Origin: Novosphingobium sp. 28-62-57
GTDB lineage: Bacteria > Pseudomonadota > Alphaproteobacteria > Sphingomonadales > Sphingomonadaceae
Assembly: GCA_002256985.1 (NCBI GenBank)
Contig: NCGO01000010.1
Location: 1 to 64,000, forward strand
DNA: 64,000 nucleotides
Reading direction: 5' to 3'
How positions within the stretch are numbered: the first letter of the stretch is position 1; each line of letters opens with the position of its first letter. Both the position numbers and the translations under genes were made by a program. The notes below the pieces were generated by a model. It did no database searches and had not been told where the DNA came from. It worked only from the letters and a program-made list of their open reading frames with translations. Below are positions 19,519-29,082 of the stretch, one piece after another.

Positions 19519-20775
19519 TCAGGCCACCACGCTGAGCTTGCGGCCCTTTGCCTTCTTTTCAAACGTAGCGATCCACTGGTCCACGACTGGTGCAATGTTC
19601 GTGCGCCAACGTGAGCCGTTGAAGATGCCATAGTGGCCGACTTCGGGGGCAAGGAAATACTGCTTCATGTCCTCGGGCAGGTTTGGCGTGACCTTTAGCG
19701 CGGCCTTGGTCTGGCCGATGCCGGAAATGTCATCGCGTTCCCCCTCGATGCACAGGATTGCGGTGTCGGTGATCGCGCCAAGGTCTACTACCTGCCCGCG
19801 ATGCACCAGTTCGCCCTTGGGCAGGGCGTGGCGCTGGAACACCACGTCCACCGTCTGCAGATAGAATTCGGCCGGAAGATCGCAGACCGAGCGGTATTCA
19901 TCATAGAATGTGCGCGTGGCATCGGCGCTTTCATCGGCGCCTGCATTCATGTGCTGGAACAGCTTGTAATGGCTCATCATATGGCTGGCCATGTTCATCG
20001 ACATGAAGCTGGCGAGCTGCACGAAGCCCGGATAGACGCGGCGCCCCACGCCCGGATAGTTGGCAGGCACGGTGGTGATCACGTTATGCTTGAACCACAC
20101 GTGCGGCTTGGTGATCGCATGGTCGTTCACTGCGGTCGGGCTTTCGCGGGTGTCGATCGGGCCGCCCATCATCGTCAGCGTTACCGGACGGCAGGGGTGC
20201 TCGTTCACCGCCATGATCGCGGTGGCGGCCAGCGCCGGGACCGAAGGCTGGCATACGGCCATCATGTGCGCGCCTTCACCGATATGCTCAAGAAAACCGG
20301 TCAGATAATCGATGTAATCGTCAAGGTCGAACACGCCTTCGGCCAAGGGAACATACTTCGCATCGGCCCAATCGGTGATGTAGACCACGCAGCGTTCCAG
20401 CATCCGCTCCACCGTGCCGCGCAGCAGCGTGGCAAAGTGCCCGCTCATCGGCGCAACGATCAGCAGGCGCGGCGCATTCTTGGGCAGGCCATCGTGCGTG
20501 AACATCTTCAGATCGCCGAATGGGCGGGTGATGACGGTGGTTTCTTTCACCGCATGGGCCGTGCCATCGACATGGATCACGCGGATGCCAAACGCGGGCT
20601 TCCCGCGCGGCGCTGCAGCATGGGCGAAGACATCAAGCGCATTGGCAATGGTCTGCGACTGCCCCATGCCCGCCCAAGGATTGCGCGGATCGGTCAACGC
20701 GTCGGCCATCATCGAGGCCCAGGCACTGCTCGCATTCATCAGCGAGCGCTGGATTTCGTAAGCTTTGTAGAGCAC
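19519..20775 (-). CDS. phaZ: Intracellular poly(3-hydroxybutyrate) depolymerase
   Basis: Mobilises stored PHB granules. From a GTG at 20775 (AAGGTG seven bases upstream) the protein has 418 residues starting (V/M)LYKAYEIQRSLM, the normal PhaZ start; anything longer would run antisense through the ABC transporter gene. The Cys-type lipase box MAVCQPSVPALAA (Cys175) replaces serine, as in the Ralstonia PhaZ1 family. Other family segments are PRLLIVAPMSGHFATLLRG and TDWADAKYVP. The C-terminus carries the catalytic His in APEVGHYGIFNGSRWR. Confidence 0.93.
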   Translation of the reverse strand: MLYKAYEIQRSLMNASSAWASMMADALTDPRNPWAGMGQSQTIANALDVFAHAAAPRGKPAFGIRVIHVDGTAHAVKETTVITRPFGDLKMFTHDGLPKNAPRLLIVAPMSGHFATLLRGTVERMLERCVVYITDWADAKYVPLAEGVFDLDDYIDYLTGFLEHIGEGAHMMAVCQPSVPALAATAIMAVNEHPCRPVTLTMMGGPIDTRESPTAVNDHAITKPHVWFKHNVITTVPANYPGVGRRVYPGFVQLASFMSMNMASHMMSHYKLFQHMNAGADESADATRTFYDEYRSVCDLPAEFYLQTVDVVFQRHALPKGELVHRGQVVDLGAITDTAILCIEGERDDISGIGQTKAALKVTPNLPEDMKQYFLAPEVGHYGIFNGSRWRTNIAPVVDQWIATFEKKAKGRKLSVVA

Positions 20776-20949
20776 TGCGAACACCTTTTTGGTTGTTGCC
20801 CGCCACCGGCGGAAAGGACCGGCGGCAAGAGTCGTTGGCAACAGATTGCCCCGAATCGCCAACTTGTGCAACGCAACAAAGGTCCAGTCAGGTTGACACC
20901 ACACCAATGCCCCCTTTCGGCAAGGCGTGGCTTGGGCTAGGCGAGGCGC

Positions 20950-22764
20950 ATGGACGAGCAGACCCCGCAGCAAGACGCGCAGATCGAAACGCCAGTGCAA
21001 ACGGCCCCCAAGGCAAAAAGCCTGGGCCCGCTGCGCATGATCTGGGACGAGGCCGCGCGCTATCCGGGCCGCGTCGCCGCCGCCACAGGCGCGCTCGTCG
21101 TTACGTCGGCGGCCACTCTGGCCATTCCGTCCGGGTTCAAGCTGATCATTGACAAGGGCTTTGCCGCCGGAGCCGACGTTGATCAACTGGGCCGCTGGTT
21201 CCAGTATCTGCTGCTGATCGTGCTGGTTCTGGCCATCGGCACGGCCTGCCGGTTCTACTTCGTGTCGTGGCTGGGCGAGCGCGTGGTTGCCGATGTGCGG
21301 CTGAAAGTGCAGGCGAATCTGCTGCGCCTGCCTCCTTCGTTCTTCGAAACGAACAGCCCCAAGGAGATTGCCTCGCGCATGACCTCGGACACGGCGGTGA
21401 TCGAACAGGTTGTGGGCACCACCGTGTCGGTCGCGCTGCGCAATACCATCACGGCCATCGGCGGCATCGGCTATCTGCTCTATCTTGCCCCTAGGCTGAC
21501 CGTGATCCTGCTCGTGGCGATCCTGTTCATCGTCGTGCCTATCGTGTTCATCGGCCGGCGTTTGCGCAATGTCTCGCGATCGAGCCAAGATCGTGTGGCA
21601 GGCATCGGCGTGATCGTGTCCGAAGTGCTGGGTGCAATGAAGATCGTGCAGGCGTTTGGGCAGGAAAAGCGCGAGCTTGAGCGGTTTGGCGAAAAGGTTG
21701 AGGCGACGTTCCAGACGGCGCTGCGCCGCATTTCGATCCGCGCGGGGATGACCTCGATCGTCATCCTGCTGATCTTTGGCGGCATTACCATGCTTGTCTG
21801 GGAAGGCGCGATTGGCGTGGCCAAGGGCACGATCAGCGGCGGCACGATTTTTGCTATCGTGATCACCGCGGGCCTCGTGGCAGGGGCCCTTGGCGCGCTG
21901 TCCGAGGTTTATGGCGATCTGCTGCGCGGGGCAGGCGCTGCCGGACGCCTGAACGAACTGCTGCGCGAAGAGCCGGATATTGCGCCTCCCGCCCGCCCGA
22001 CCGCGCTGCCGGTGCCTGCACGCGGCCAGCTGGCGTTCCAGAACGTCGCCTTCCGCTATCCCTCGCGCCCTGAAGTGCTGGCGCTTGATGATTTCTCGCT
22101 GACGGTTGAGCCGGGCGAAACGGTGGCTATCGTCGGCCCATCAGGCGCGGGCAAATCCACCTTGTTCCTGCTGGCCCAGCGGTTCTACGATCCGCATGGC
22201 GGCACCGTGCGCATCGATGGCGTTCCGCTGACGAGCGCAGACCCTGCCGAAATTCGCGCCCGCACCGCGCTCGTACCGCAGGACGCCACACTGTTTGCCG
22301 CCTCCGCGCGCGACAACTTGCGCTATGGCAACTGGAACGCCACCGACGAGGCGATCTGGGAGGCGGCCCGCGCCGCCAATGCCGAACAGTTCCTGCGCGA
22401 TCTGCCGCAGGGTCTCGACACGTTCCTCGGCGAAGACGGCGCGCGCCTTTCGGGCGGCCAGCGTCAGCGCATCGCCATTGCCCGTGCGGTGCTGCGCAAT
22501 TCGCCGATCCTGCTGCTCGATGAAGCCACCAGCGCGCTGGACGCCGAAAGCGAACGGCTGGTGCAGGATGCGCTCGACCGGCTGATGAAGGACCGGACCA
22601 CGCTGGTCATCGCGCACCGCCTTGCCACGATTCGTGCCGCTGACCGCATTGTGGTGATGGATGGAGGCCGGATCGTGGAGCAGGGCACCCACGCCAGCCT
22701 GAGCGCCGCAGACGGTCTCTACGCGCGTCTCGCCCGCTTGCAATTCGATGGAATGGCCGCTTAA
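20950..22764 (+). CDS. MsbA-like ABC exporter (fused permease and ATPase)
   Basis: Half-transporter of 604 residues. Residues about 40-330 are the six-helix exporter domain; about 360-600 are the nucleotide-binding domain with Walker A GPSGAGKST, signature LSGGQRQRIAIARA, Walker B ILLLDEATSALD and the switch His in LVIAHRLATI. It fits the alphaproteobacterial MsbA-related subfamily. Possible substrates are lipids or glycolipids; uppP is 42 bases downstream in the same direction, consistent with an envelope role. Divergent from phaZ. Confidence 0.93.
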   Translation: MDEQTPQQDAQIETPVQTAPKAKSLGPLRMIWDEAARYPGRVAAATGALVVTSAATLAIPSGFKLIIDKGFAAGADVDQLGRWFQYLLLIVLVLAIGTACRFYFVSWLGERVVADVRLKVQANLLRLPPSFFETNSPKEIASRMTSDTAVIEQVVGTTVSVALRNTITAIGGIGYLLYLAPRLTVILLVAILFIVVPIVFIGRRLRNVSRSSQDRVAGIGVIVSEVLGAMKIVQAFGQEKRELERFGEKVEATFQTALRRISIRAGMTSIVILLIFGGITMLVWEGAIGVAKGTISGGTIFAIVITAGLVAGALGALSEVYGDLLRGAGAAGRLNELLREEPDIAPPARPTALPVPARGQLAFQNVAFRYPSRPEVLALDDFSLTVEPGETVAIVGPSGAGKSTLFLLAQRFYDPHGGTVRIDGVPLTSADPAEIRARTALVPQDATLFAASARDNLRYGNWNATDEAIWEAARAANAEQFLRDLPQGLDTFLGEDGARLSGGQRQRIAIARAVLRNSPILLLDEATSALDAESERLVQDALDRLMKDRTTLVIAHRLATIRAADRIVVMDGGRIVEQGTHASLSAADGLYARLARLQFDGMAA

Positions 22765-22806
22765 CCCTTGACTTGATGCTGCGCTGCGGCAAACCCCCGG
22801 AGCATC

Positions 22807-23628
22807 ATGGATTCGATTGTCACCGCCATCCTGCTCGGCATTGTCGAGGGCCTTACCGAGTTTCTCCCGGTATCCTCCACCGGCCACCTGATCCTCGCGA
22901 CAGAACTGTTCGGCTTTGATCCGCACCAGTGGGCCATGTTCAATGTGGTGATTCAGCTGGGCGCGATTCTGGCCGTGGTCGTGCAGTATTGGCGCACGTT
23001 CTGGGCGGTGGGCATGGGCCTGATGCGGCTTGAACCGATCAGCTTGCGCTTCTTGCGCAACCTGCTGGCCGCGTTCATTCCGTCTGCTATCTTGGGCCTT
23101 GCGCTGAAGGACTATATCGATGTCCTGCTTGGCAGCCCATCCGTGGTCGGCTGGGCGCTGGTGATTGGCGGCATCGCCATTCTGGTGATCGAGAAATATG
23201 CCAAGCCCGGCGAATTGACCGGCATCGGCCAGCTTCCGCTCAGCCAGGCGCTGGGCGTGGGCTTCGTGCAGTGTCTGGCGATGGTGCCGGGCGTCAGCCG
23301 TTCGGGCGCAACGATCATGGGTGCGCTGGCGATGGGGATCGAACGCCGTACGGCTGCGGAATTCAGCTTCTTCCTGGCCATTCCCACGATGCTGGGGGCT
23401 ACCGCGCTCGAACTGCTCGACAATCGCGAGGCCATCATGTCCGGCACGCTGGGGGCAGGCGGCGTGGGCTGGGCCGAGATTGCGGTTGGCTTTGTTGTTT
23501 CGTTCATTGTGGCGCTGGCGGTGATCCGGTTTTTCGTCGCCTATGTCAGCCGCGCCGGGTTCAAACCCTTTGCTTGGTATCGCATCGTAGCCGGGACCGT
23601 TGCGATCATCTGGCTGGCGATGCGCTGA
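22807..23628 (+). CDS. uppP: Undecaprenyl-diphosphate phosphatase
   Basis: Recycles the C55 lipid carrier for peptidoglycan and polysaccharide synthesis, in the inner membrane; overexpression gives bacitracin resistance in other species. The 273-residue protein has both BacA/UppP motifs: GIVEGLTEFLPVSSTGHL near the N-terminus with the catalytic Glu, and PGVSRSGATIMGAL with the Arg. Eight hydrophobic segments are visible. It follows the ABC exporter closely and may share its mRNA. Confidence 0.96.
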   Translation: MDSIVTAILLGIVEGLTEFLPVSSTGHLILATELFGFDPHQWAMFNVVIQLGAILAVVVQYWRTFWAVGMGLMRLEPISLRFLRNLLAAFIPSAILGLALKDYIDVLLGSPSVVGWALVIGGIAILVIEKYAKPGELTGIGQLPLSQALGVGFVQCLAMVPGVSRSGATIMGALAMGIERRTAAEFSFFLAIPTMLGATALELLDNREAIMSGTLGAGGVGWAEIAVGFVVSFIVALAVIRFFVAYVSRAGFKPFAWYRIVAGTVAIIWLAMR

Positions 23629-23764
23629 TTTTTGGCCATTTCTTCGATACTTGGCGCGTTATCCTGTCGTGTCAGTGGAACCAATTGCTTCCCCCTGAAT
23701 TGACTCCCCAGAACGCCAATACTGGCAAGCCAGCCGTAAAGGGCTGCAATTCTAGGGGTAAACC

Positions 23765-24031
23765 ATGGGTCTCATCATTCTTCTCGTCGTCGGCGGGATT
23801 CTCGGCTGGCTGGCCAGCATTGTCATGCGCACAGATGGCCAGCAGGGCATTTTCCTCAATATCGTGGTCGGCATTGTCGGCGCGTTTCTGGGCGGTTTCC
23901 TGCTGGCCCCATTGATCGGTGGCGGCAGCATTACGCAGGGTATCTCTGCTGGCACGCTGATCGTATCGTTCCTTGGCGCGCTGATCCTGCTTGCCATCGT
24001 CAACCTGATCCGCCGCGGTTCGGTTCGGTAA
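23765..24031 (+). CDS. GlsB/YeaQ/YmgE family small membrane protein
   Basis: An 88-residue protein with three hydrophobic segments. It starts MGLIILLVVGGILGWLASIV and has the family's RTDGQQGIFLNIVVGIVGA and FLGGFLLAP segments, ending in a basic RRGSVR. Members of this transglycosylase-associated (PF04226) family are often stress-induced; their function is unknown. It stands alone, followed by its own terminator. Confidence 0.9.
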   Translation: MGLIILLVVGGILGWLASIVMRTDGQQGIFLNIVVGIVGAFLGGFLLAPLIGGGSITQGISAGTLIVSFLGALILLAIVNLIRRGSVR

Positions 24032-24051
24032 TTCAAACCACAGCGCGGATT

Positions 24052-24082
24052 GGAAAGGCGGCTCTTGCGGGCCGCCTTTCCT
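24052..24082 (+). terminator. Terminator after the GlsB-type gene
   Basis: GGAAAGGCGGC pairs with GCCGCCTTTCC around an eight-base loop, about 20 bases after the stop codon. The T run is short. Confidence 0.7.
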
Positions 24083-24278
24083 GCGTCAATGGGTAGTGAA
24101 GTGCTCACCGAAACCGCCCCGATTGGGGTGATTGGCGATCCGGTTAATCGTGCCTTTGCCGACTGGTCGCTTGACTTTCCCGCGATTCTATCCCAACGGC
24201 CCCACCCTGTGACGGCGGCGTGGAAACGCGCCGCTACATTCGTTTTCAGATTCGCGCGCGAAATTTCAGGATAGAGAA

Positions 24279-24446
24279 ATGGCAAAGCCCACCACCGTCA
24301 AGATCCGTCTGGTCTCGACCGCTGACACCGGCTTCTTCTATGTCACCAAGAAGAATCCCCGCAACACGACCGAGAAGATGGTCTTCCGCAAGTACGATCC
24401 CGTCGTGCGCAAGCATGTCGAGTTCAAGGAAGCGAAGATCAAGTAA
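24279..24446 (+). CDS. rpmG: 50S ribosomal protein L33
   Basis: A 55-residue ribosomal protein of the large subunit: [19 protein letters not shown], then [20 protein letters not shown] and a Lys-rich end. The length and the VTKKNPR motif are diagnostic. No zinc-binding Cys pairs are present, so it is the zinc-free form. Stands alone between glsB and lolA, with a strong hairpin after it. Confidence 0.97.
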   Translation: MAKPTTVKIRLVSTADTGFFYVTKKNPRNTTEKMVFRKYDPVVRKHVEFKEAKIK

Positions 24447-24466
24447 TAGCGCCTTTCGCGCTTTCC

Positions 24467-24511
24467 CCGTGAGCCCCGTCCCGCCATTGTTGGAACCGGG
24501 ACGGTTCACGG
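24467..24511 (+). terminator. Extended hairpin between rpmG and lolA
   Basis: Inner arms CCGTCCCG (24476-24483) and CGGGACGG (24497-24504) plus outer arms CCGTGA and TCACGG form a long imperfect stem 20 bases after rpmG. No T run; likely terminator or mRNA-end stabiliser. Confidence 0.6.
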
Positions 24512-24543
24512 TGAGTTCAACGCCAAGACCTCAAGGAACGGCG

Positions 24544-25203
24544 ATGAACATGATCAACACAACTTTTCGCAAGCTTGGCCGCCCCGTGGCGGCCCTTTCG
24601 CTTGTCTTCGCCACAGCCACACCGGCCATGCTCGCTGCCCCCAGCGTGGCGCAGGCGCAAGCATCAGACATTGACCGCGCCGTAGCTGCCCTGCGTGGCA
24701 TCACCACACTGCGCGCCAACTTCGTGCAGACCGATCGGTCCGGCCAGACCATCTCGGGCGTGCTGACGATGAAGCGCCCGGGCAAGATCCGCTTCCAGTA
24801 TCAAAAGGGCGTGCCTCTGCTGATCGTGGGCGATGGCAAAGCGCTGACCATGATCGATTATGAAGTGCGGCAAGTGCAGCGCTGGCCCATCGGCAACAGC
24901 CCGCTGGGCGCGCTGCTCGATCCGAACAAGGACGTCGCCCGCTTTGCCAAGCAGCTGCCCACCGGCGATGCGGGCGTCATCAGCCTGCAGGTGCGCGATC
25001 CCAAGCATCCTGAATATGGCACGATCACGATGATCTTCGTGCGCAATGCAGGGGCGCCCGGCGGCTTCCAGCTCGATTCGTGGGTTGCGCTCGATTCGCA
25101 GAACAAGCGCACCACCGTCCGCCTGACCGGCCAGCAATATGGCATTGCGGTGGACGACAAGACTTTCCGCTGGACCGACCCACGCACCACAACGCGGCGG
25201 TGA
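24544..25203 (+). CDS. lolA: Outer-membrane lipoprotein carrier protein LolA
   Basis: Periplasmic chaperone that takes lipoproteins from LolCDE to the outer membrane. The 219 residues begin with a signal peptide ending near SVAQAQA (about residue 38). The mature part shows LRANFVQTDRSGQTISGVL, MKRPGKIRFQYQKGVPLLIV and the long hydrophobic-cavity strands of the LolA/B half-barrel. AAGGAA lies seven bases before the ATG. A second in-frame ATG at 24550 is possible. Convergent with wecC, ten bases away. Confidence 0.92.
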   Translation: MNMINTTFRKLGRPVAALSLVFATATPAMLAAPSVAQAQASDIDRAVAALRGITTLRANFVQTDRSGQTISGVLTMKRPGKIRFQYQKGVPLLIVGDGKALTMIDYEVRQVQRWPIGNSPLGALLDPNKDVARFAKQLPTGDAGVISLQVRDPKHPEYGTITMIFVRNAGAPGGFQLDSWVALDSQNKRTTVRLTGQQYGIAVDDKTFRWTDPRTTTRR

Positions 25204-25213
25204 GCGGCTGACC

Positions 25214-26506
25214 CTAGCTTGCCAGCCGCAAGCCCGCATTTGCAGCCTGCGCACCGGGCTGATCGGGCCAGATGCCGCGCGTGTCGTAGACGACCTTGCC
25301 GCTACGTTCAGCCAATGGGATGACCTTGAACACGTCGTGATCGACCAGCACGATCAGCACGTCGCATTCCTCTAGGGCGGTATCGACATCGATCTGGACT
25401 GCGCCGGTGCCTTCGAATTCCTTGGGCAGCGTGCCCGCGTAGGGTTCAACCACATGGATACGGCTGCCGAACTGGCGGGCGAGGCTGGCGGCGACGTAGC
25501 GCGCGGGGCTTTCGCGGAAATCGTCGATGTTGGCTTTGAAGGCAAGGCCAAGGCAGGCGACTTTGGCGTGGGGGTTGGCTTCGACGAGGTCGGCGGCCTG
25601 CTTCACCACGTGATGCATCTTGCCATCGTTGACGTTTCGCGCGGTGCGGATCAGTGGGGTTTGATCGGGGGCGCTCGATACGATGAACCACGGGTCCACC
25701 GCGATGCAGTGGCCGCCGACGCCGGGGCCGGGCTGCAGGATGTTGACGCGCGGGTGGCGGTTGGCGAGGCGGATGACTTCCCAGACGTCGAGGCCCATCT
25801 TGTCGGCCACCATCGACAGTTCGTTGGCAAAGGCGATGTTGACGTCGCGATAGGCGTTTTCGACCAGCTTGGTCATTTCGGCGCTGCGAGCATCGGTGGT
25901 GACGCAAGTGCCGCGCACGAAGCGCTTGTAGAAGGCCAGCGCCTTGCGCGCGCAGCGGGGGGTGATGCCGCCGATGGAGCGGTCGTTGTTGGTCAGTTCT
26001 TCAAGGATGCGGCCCGGAAGCACGCGCTCCGGGCAATAGGCGATGGAGACGTCTGGCGTTTCCTTCGTCTTGCCGGGAAACTTTAGGTCGGGCCTGAGGC
26101 CGACCATCAGGTCGCGCATCTGCTCGGTAGTGCCGACGGGCGAGGTCGATTCGAGAATGACCGTGTCGCCCGCTTTCAGCACGGCGGCGACTTGCGTGGC
26201 GGCGGACAGGACATAGGAGATGTCGGGCGTGTGGTGGCCGTCCTTGGCGAAGGGGGTGGGCACCGCGATCACGAAGACGTCTGCCGGTTCGATCTGGGTG
26301 GAGGCGCGCAGCAGGCCGCGCTGGACGACGCCGTGGACGAGGCCATCGAGATCGACTTCCTCGATATGGATTTCGCCGCGGTTGATCGTGTCGACCACGT
26401 GTTGCGACACATCGAGGCCGAGCACCTTGCAACCCGCGCGCGCTATGATGGCAGCGGTTGGAAGTCCGATATAGCCGAGGCCGACAACACAGACGTCCGG
26501 CTTCAT
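25214..26506 (-). CDS. wecC: UDP-N-acetyl-D-mannosamine dehydrogenase
   Basis: Oxidises UDP-ManNAc to UDP-ManNAcA with two NAD+. The 430-residue protein has the Rossmann start CVVGLGYIGLPTAAIIARAG, AVPTPFAKDGHHTPD, and the catalytic Cys267 in VGGHCIAVDPWF, followed by the C-terminal UDP-binding domain with VACLGLAFKANIDDFRESPA. The chosen ATG at 26506 lies immediately after the wecB stop; ATGs at 26515 and 26518 inside wecB are alternatives. Second gene of a wecB-wecC pair. Confidence 0.92.
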   Translation of the reverse strand: MKPDVCVVGLGYIGLPTAAIIARAGCKVLGLDVSQHVVDTINRGEIHIEEVDLDGLVHGVVQRGLLRASTQIEPADVFVIAVPTPFAKDGHHTPDISYVLSAATQVAAVLKAGDTVILESTSPVGTTEQMRDLMVGLRPDLKFPGKTKETPDVSIAYCPERVLPGRILEELTNNDRSIGGITPRCARKALAFYKRFVRGTCVTTDARSAEMTKLVENAYRDVNIAFANELSMVADKMGLDVWEVIRLANRHPRVNILQPGPGVGGHCIAVDPWFIVSSAPDQTPLIRTARNVNDGKMHHVVKQAADLVEANPHAKVACLGLAFKANIDDFRESPARYVAASLARQFGSRIHVVEPYAGTLPKEFEGTGAVQIDVDTALEECDVLIVLVDHDVFKVIPLAERSGKVVYDTRGIWPDQPGAQAANAGLRLAS

Positions 26507-26507
26507 A

Positions 26508-27629
26508 TCACCCATCATTCGCCAGCAACTCCATGATTCGGCGCGATGTTTGCCCATCCCCGAACGGGTTGTGGGCGCGCGCCATTGCCGCATAGGCAGC
26601 CTTATCGTCGAGCAGGGTGAAGATTTCGGAAACGATGGTGTCCACATCGGTGCCGACGAGTTTTGCGGTGCCTGCGGTGACGCCTTCGGGCCGCTCGGTC
26701 GTCTCGCGCATGACCAGCACGGGCTTGCCCAGCGCGGGCGCTTCCTCCTGCACGCCGCCCGAATCGGTGAGCATGATGTCGGCGATGGAGAGCAGGCGCG
26801 CGAAGTGCGGGTAATCGAGCGGTTCGATCATCGCCACGTTGGGCAGATCGCTGAGCGCTGCGTCCATCACCTTGCGCACGTTGGGGTTGGGGTGGACCGG
26901 GAAGATCAGCGCCACATCATCGCGCGCGGCGATGCGGCGGATGGCTTCGGCGATGTTTTCGAGGCCCCCGCCGAAGTTCTCGCGGCGGTGGCTGGTGACG
27001 CCGATGATGCGCTTGCCGGCAAAGCGCGCTTCGATATCGGCAAGGCCTGAGGCCAGCGCCGGTTCGGCTTCGATCTTGGCAGTGACCCAGTGCAGCGCGT
27101 CGATCACGGTGTTGCCGGTCACGTGGACGGTGGCCGGATCGACGTTTTCGGCCAGCAGGGCGGCGGCGGAAACGTCTGTGGGCGCGAAGTGCAGCTTGGC
27201 GATGGTGCCGATGATCTTGCGGTTCACCTCTTCGGGCCAGGGATGATAGATGTTGTGGCTGCGCAGGCCGGCCTCAACATGGGCCACGGGCAGTTTGCGG
27301 TAATAGGCGGCGAGCGCGCCGGACATGGCGGTGGCGGTATCGCCTTGCACCACGACCCAGTCGGGCTGCACTTCGTCCATCACTTTGCCAAGGCCGGTGA
27401 GCAGGGCGGCGGTGAGGCCATCGAGCGTCTGATCGGGGCGCATGAGGTCTAGATCGTGATCGGGCACGATGCCGGATATTTCCAGCACCTGATCGAGAAT
27501 GCCACGATGCTGCGCCGAAACGCAGGTGACGACGCGAAAGCGCGGGTCTTCACGCAGGGCGTGGACCACAGGGAACATCTTGATCGCTTCGGGGCGGGTG
27601 CCGAACACCACGAGAATTGTCTTTGCCAT
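26508..27629 (-). CDS. wecB: UDP-N-acetylglucosamine 2-epimerase (non-hydrolysing)
   Basis: Converts UDP-GlcNAc to UDP-ManNAc. 373 residues, normal length. FGTRPEAIKMFPVVHAL is the typical start; VVQGDTATAMSGALAAYYRK, HVEAGLRSHNIYHPWPEEVN, VTSHRRENFGGGLENI and TDSGGVQEEAPALGKPVLV cover the active-site Asp, Glu and His regions. It feeds WecC directly, so the pair makes the acidic sugar ManNAcA for a polysaccharide. Divergent from the second dehydrogenase at 27,736. Confidence 0.95.
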   Translation of the reverse strand: MAKTILVVFGTRPEAIKMFPVVHALREDPRFRVVTCVSAQHRGILDQVLEISGIVPDHDLDLMRPDQTLDGLTAALLTGLGKVMDEVQPDWVVVQGDTATAMSGALAAYYRKLPVAHVEAGLRSHNIYHPWPEEVNRKIIGTIAKLHFAPTDVSAAALLAENVDPATVHVTGNTVIDALHWVTAKIEAEPALASGLADIEARFAGKRIIGVTSHRRENFGGGLENIAEAIRRIAARDDVALIFPVHPNPNVRKVMDAALSDLPNVAMIEPLDYPHFARLLSIADIMLTDSGGVQEEAPALGKPVLVMRETTERPEGVTAGTAKLVGTDVDTIVSEIFTLLDDKAAYAAMARAHNPFGDGQTSRRIMELLANDG

Positions 27630-27735
27630 ACCGGGTTCAATAATCCGCGAGTGTTAACTGTGAAATAAGAGGCTGGATTTAAGCATGGCTGCAAATGGCG
27701 CGGATGAGCGTCAACCATGAAAGGCCGTTTGCCCT

Positions 27736-29061
27736 GTGACCGTACAGTTTCCGCCGCTTGCCCCTGCCTCTGCCCTTGGGCTTGATCCGCTGGTTTCAGC
27801 GAACACCCGCGTGGTCGTGCTGGGGCTGGGATACGTCGGGCTGCCGCTGGCGGTGGCGCTGGCCAAGCAGTTCTTCGTGACCGGGTTCGACATCGACACG
27901 CAGCGAATCGGGGAACTGTCCGAAGGGCATGACCGCACGCGCGAAATTGATGCAGAGCGGCTGGCGCAATCGAGCCTCGGGTTGATCAGCGACGCCAATG
28001 TCTGCCCGCCCAGCGATTTCTATATCGTGACCGTGCCCACGCCGATTGATGCGGCCAACCGCCCCGATCTGCGGCTGGTGGAAGCGGCTTCGCGCACGGT
28101 GGGCAAGATGCTGCCTGCAGCCGTGGCCGAGGGGCGCTGTCCGGTGGTGGTCTATGAAAGCACGGTCTATCCGGGCGTGACCGAGGACATCTGCGGGCCG
28201 ATACTGGAGCAGGTTTCGGGCCTGAAGTGCGGGGTGGACTTCTTCCTTGGCTACAGCCCTGAACGCATCAATCCGGGTGACCGCGAACATACCATCGACA
28301 AGATCACCAAGGTCGTTTCAGGTCAGAACCCCGAGGTGCTGGAGCGCGTGGCTGACCTTTATGGCGCGATCACCAGCGGCGGCGTGTTCCGGGCAGCGTC
28401 GATCAAGGCAGCCGAAGCGGCCAAAGTGATCGAGAACGCGCAGCGCGATATCAACATCGCTTTCATGAACGAGATCACGCAGATCTTTTCCAAGATGGAC
28501 CTGTCTGTCTGGGACGTGCTGGCCGCCGCAGGGACGAAGTGGAACTTTCTGCCGTTTACGCCGGGGCTGGTCGGTGGGCACTGCATCGGGGTGGACCCAT
28601 ACTACCTTTCGGCGCGGGCCGAGGCGCTGGGGCATGACCCGCAAGTGATCCTGGCCGGGCGCGGCGTGAACGATGGCATGGCCAAGTGGCTGGCAGGCGA
28701 GTTGCACGCGCAGCGCGGCGGCAAGCCCGGCTCGGTGCTGGTGCTGGGGCTGACGTTCAAGGAGAACGTGCCCGATCTACGCAACTCCAAGGTGGCCGAT
28801 GTGATCGCGGAATTGCAGGCGCTGGGGCATCAGGTGGCGGTGCATGATCCGCATGCCGATGGGGCCGAGGCGCTGCTGGAATATGGGCTGCACTTGGCGG
28901 GCGATGCTTTTGAGCAGAGCTATGATCTGGTGTTTCTGGCGGTGCCGCATAAGTATTACCTTGCTGCCGGGGCTGAGCGCATTGCGGCGCTGGTGGCGCC
29001 GGGGGGGACGCTGGCGGACCTCAAGGGTGTGCTGGGCGCGCGGGCTGACTGGCGGCTTTGA
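27736..29061 (+). CDS. TviB/WbpO-like UDP-HexNAc 6-dehydrogenase
   Basis: A second nucleotide-sugar dehydrogenase, 441 residues, starting at a GTG. Features: NAD site VVVLGLGYVGLPLAVALAKQ (about 26-45), VPTPIDAANRPDL, ESTVYPGVTEDICGPILE, the ENAQRDINIAFMNEI helix, catalytic Cys283 in VGGHCIGVDPYYLS, and VLGLTFKENVPDLRNSKV. This pattern is that of Vi-antigen TviB and WbpO, which make UDP-GalNAcA or UDP-GlcNAcA. Its presence next to wecBC means two different uronic-acid precursors are made here. Confidence 0.9.
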   Translation: MTVQFPPLAPASALGLDPLVSANTRVVVLGLGYVGLPLAVALAKQFFVTGFDIDTQRIGELSEGHDRTREIDAERLAQSSLGLISDANVCPPSDFYIVTVPTPIDAANRPDLRLVEAASRTVGKMLPAAVAEGRCPVVVYESTVYPGVTEDICGPILEQVSGLKCGVDFFLGYSPERINPGDREHTIDKITKVVSGQNPEVLERVADLYGAITSGGVFRAASIKAAEAAKVIENAQRDINIAFMNEITQIFSKMDLSVWDVLAAAGTKWNFLPFTPGLVGGHCIGVDPYYLSARAEALGHDPQVILAGRGVNDGMAKWLAGELHAQRGGKPGSVLVLGLTFKENVPDLRNSKVADVIAELQALGHQVAVHDPHADGAEALLEYGLHLAGDAFEQSYDLVFLAVPHKYYLAAGAERIAALVAPGGTLADLKGVLGARADWRL

Positions 29062-29082
29062 GCCTTTCCGAAATGCCCTGCG

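Noticed and set aside
20776-21588. N-terminal extension of phaZ
   Set aside because: It runs antisense through the ABC transporter gene; the GTG at 20775 has a good ribosome site and gives the normal family start.
23677-23682. GGAACC as a general-stress sigma (EcfG) -35 element before the GlsB-type gene
   Set aside because: No CGTT-like -10 at 16-17 bases; the match is only the -35 half.
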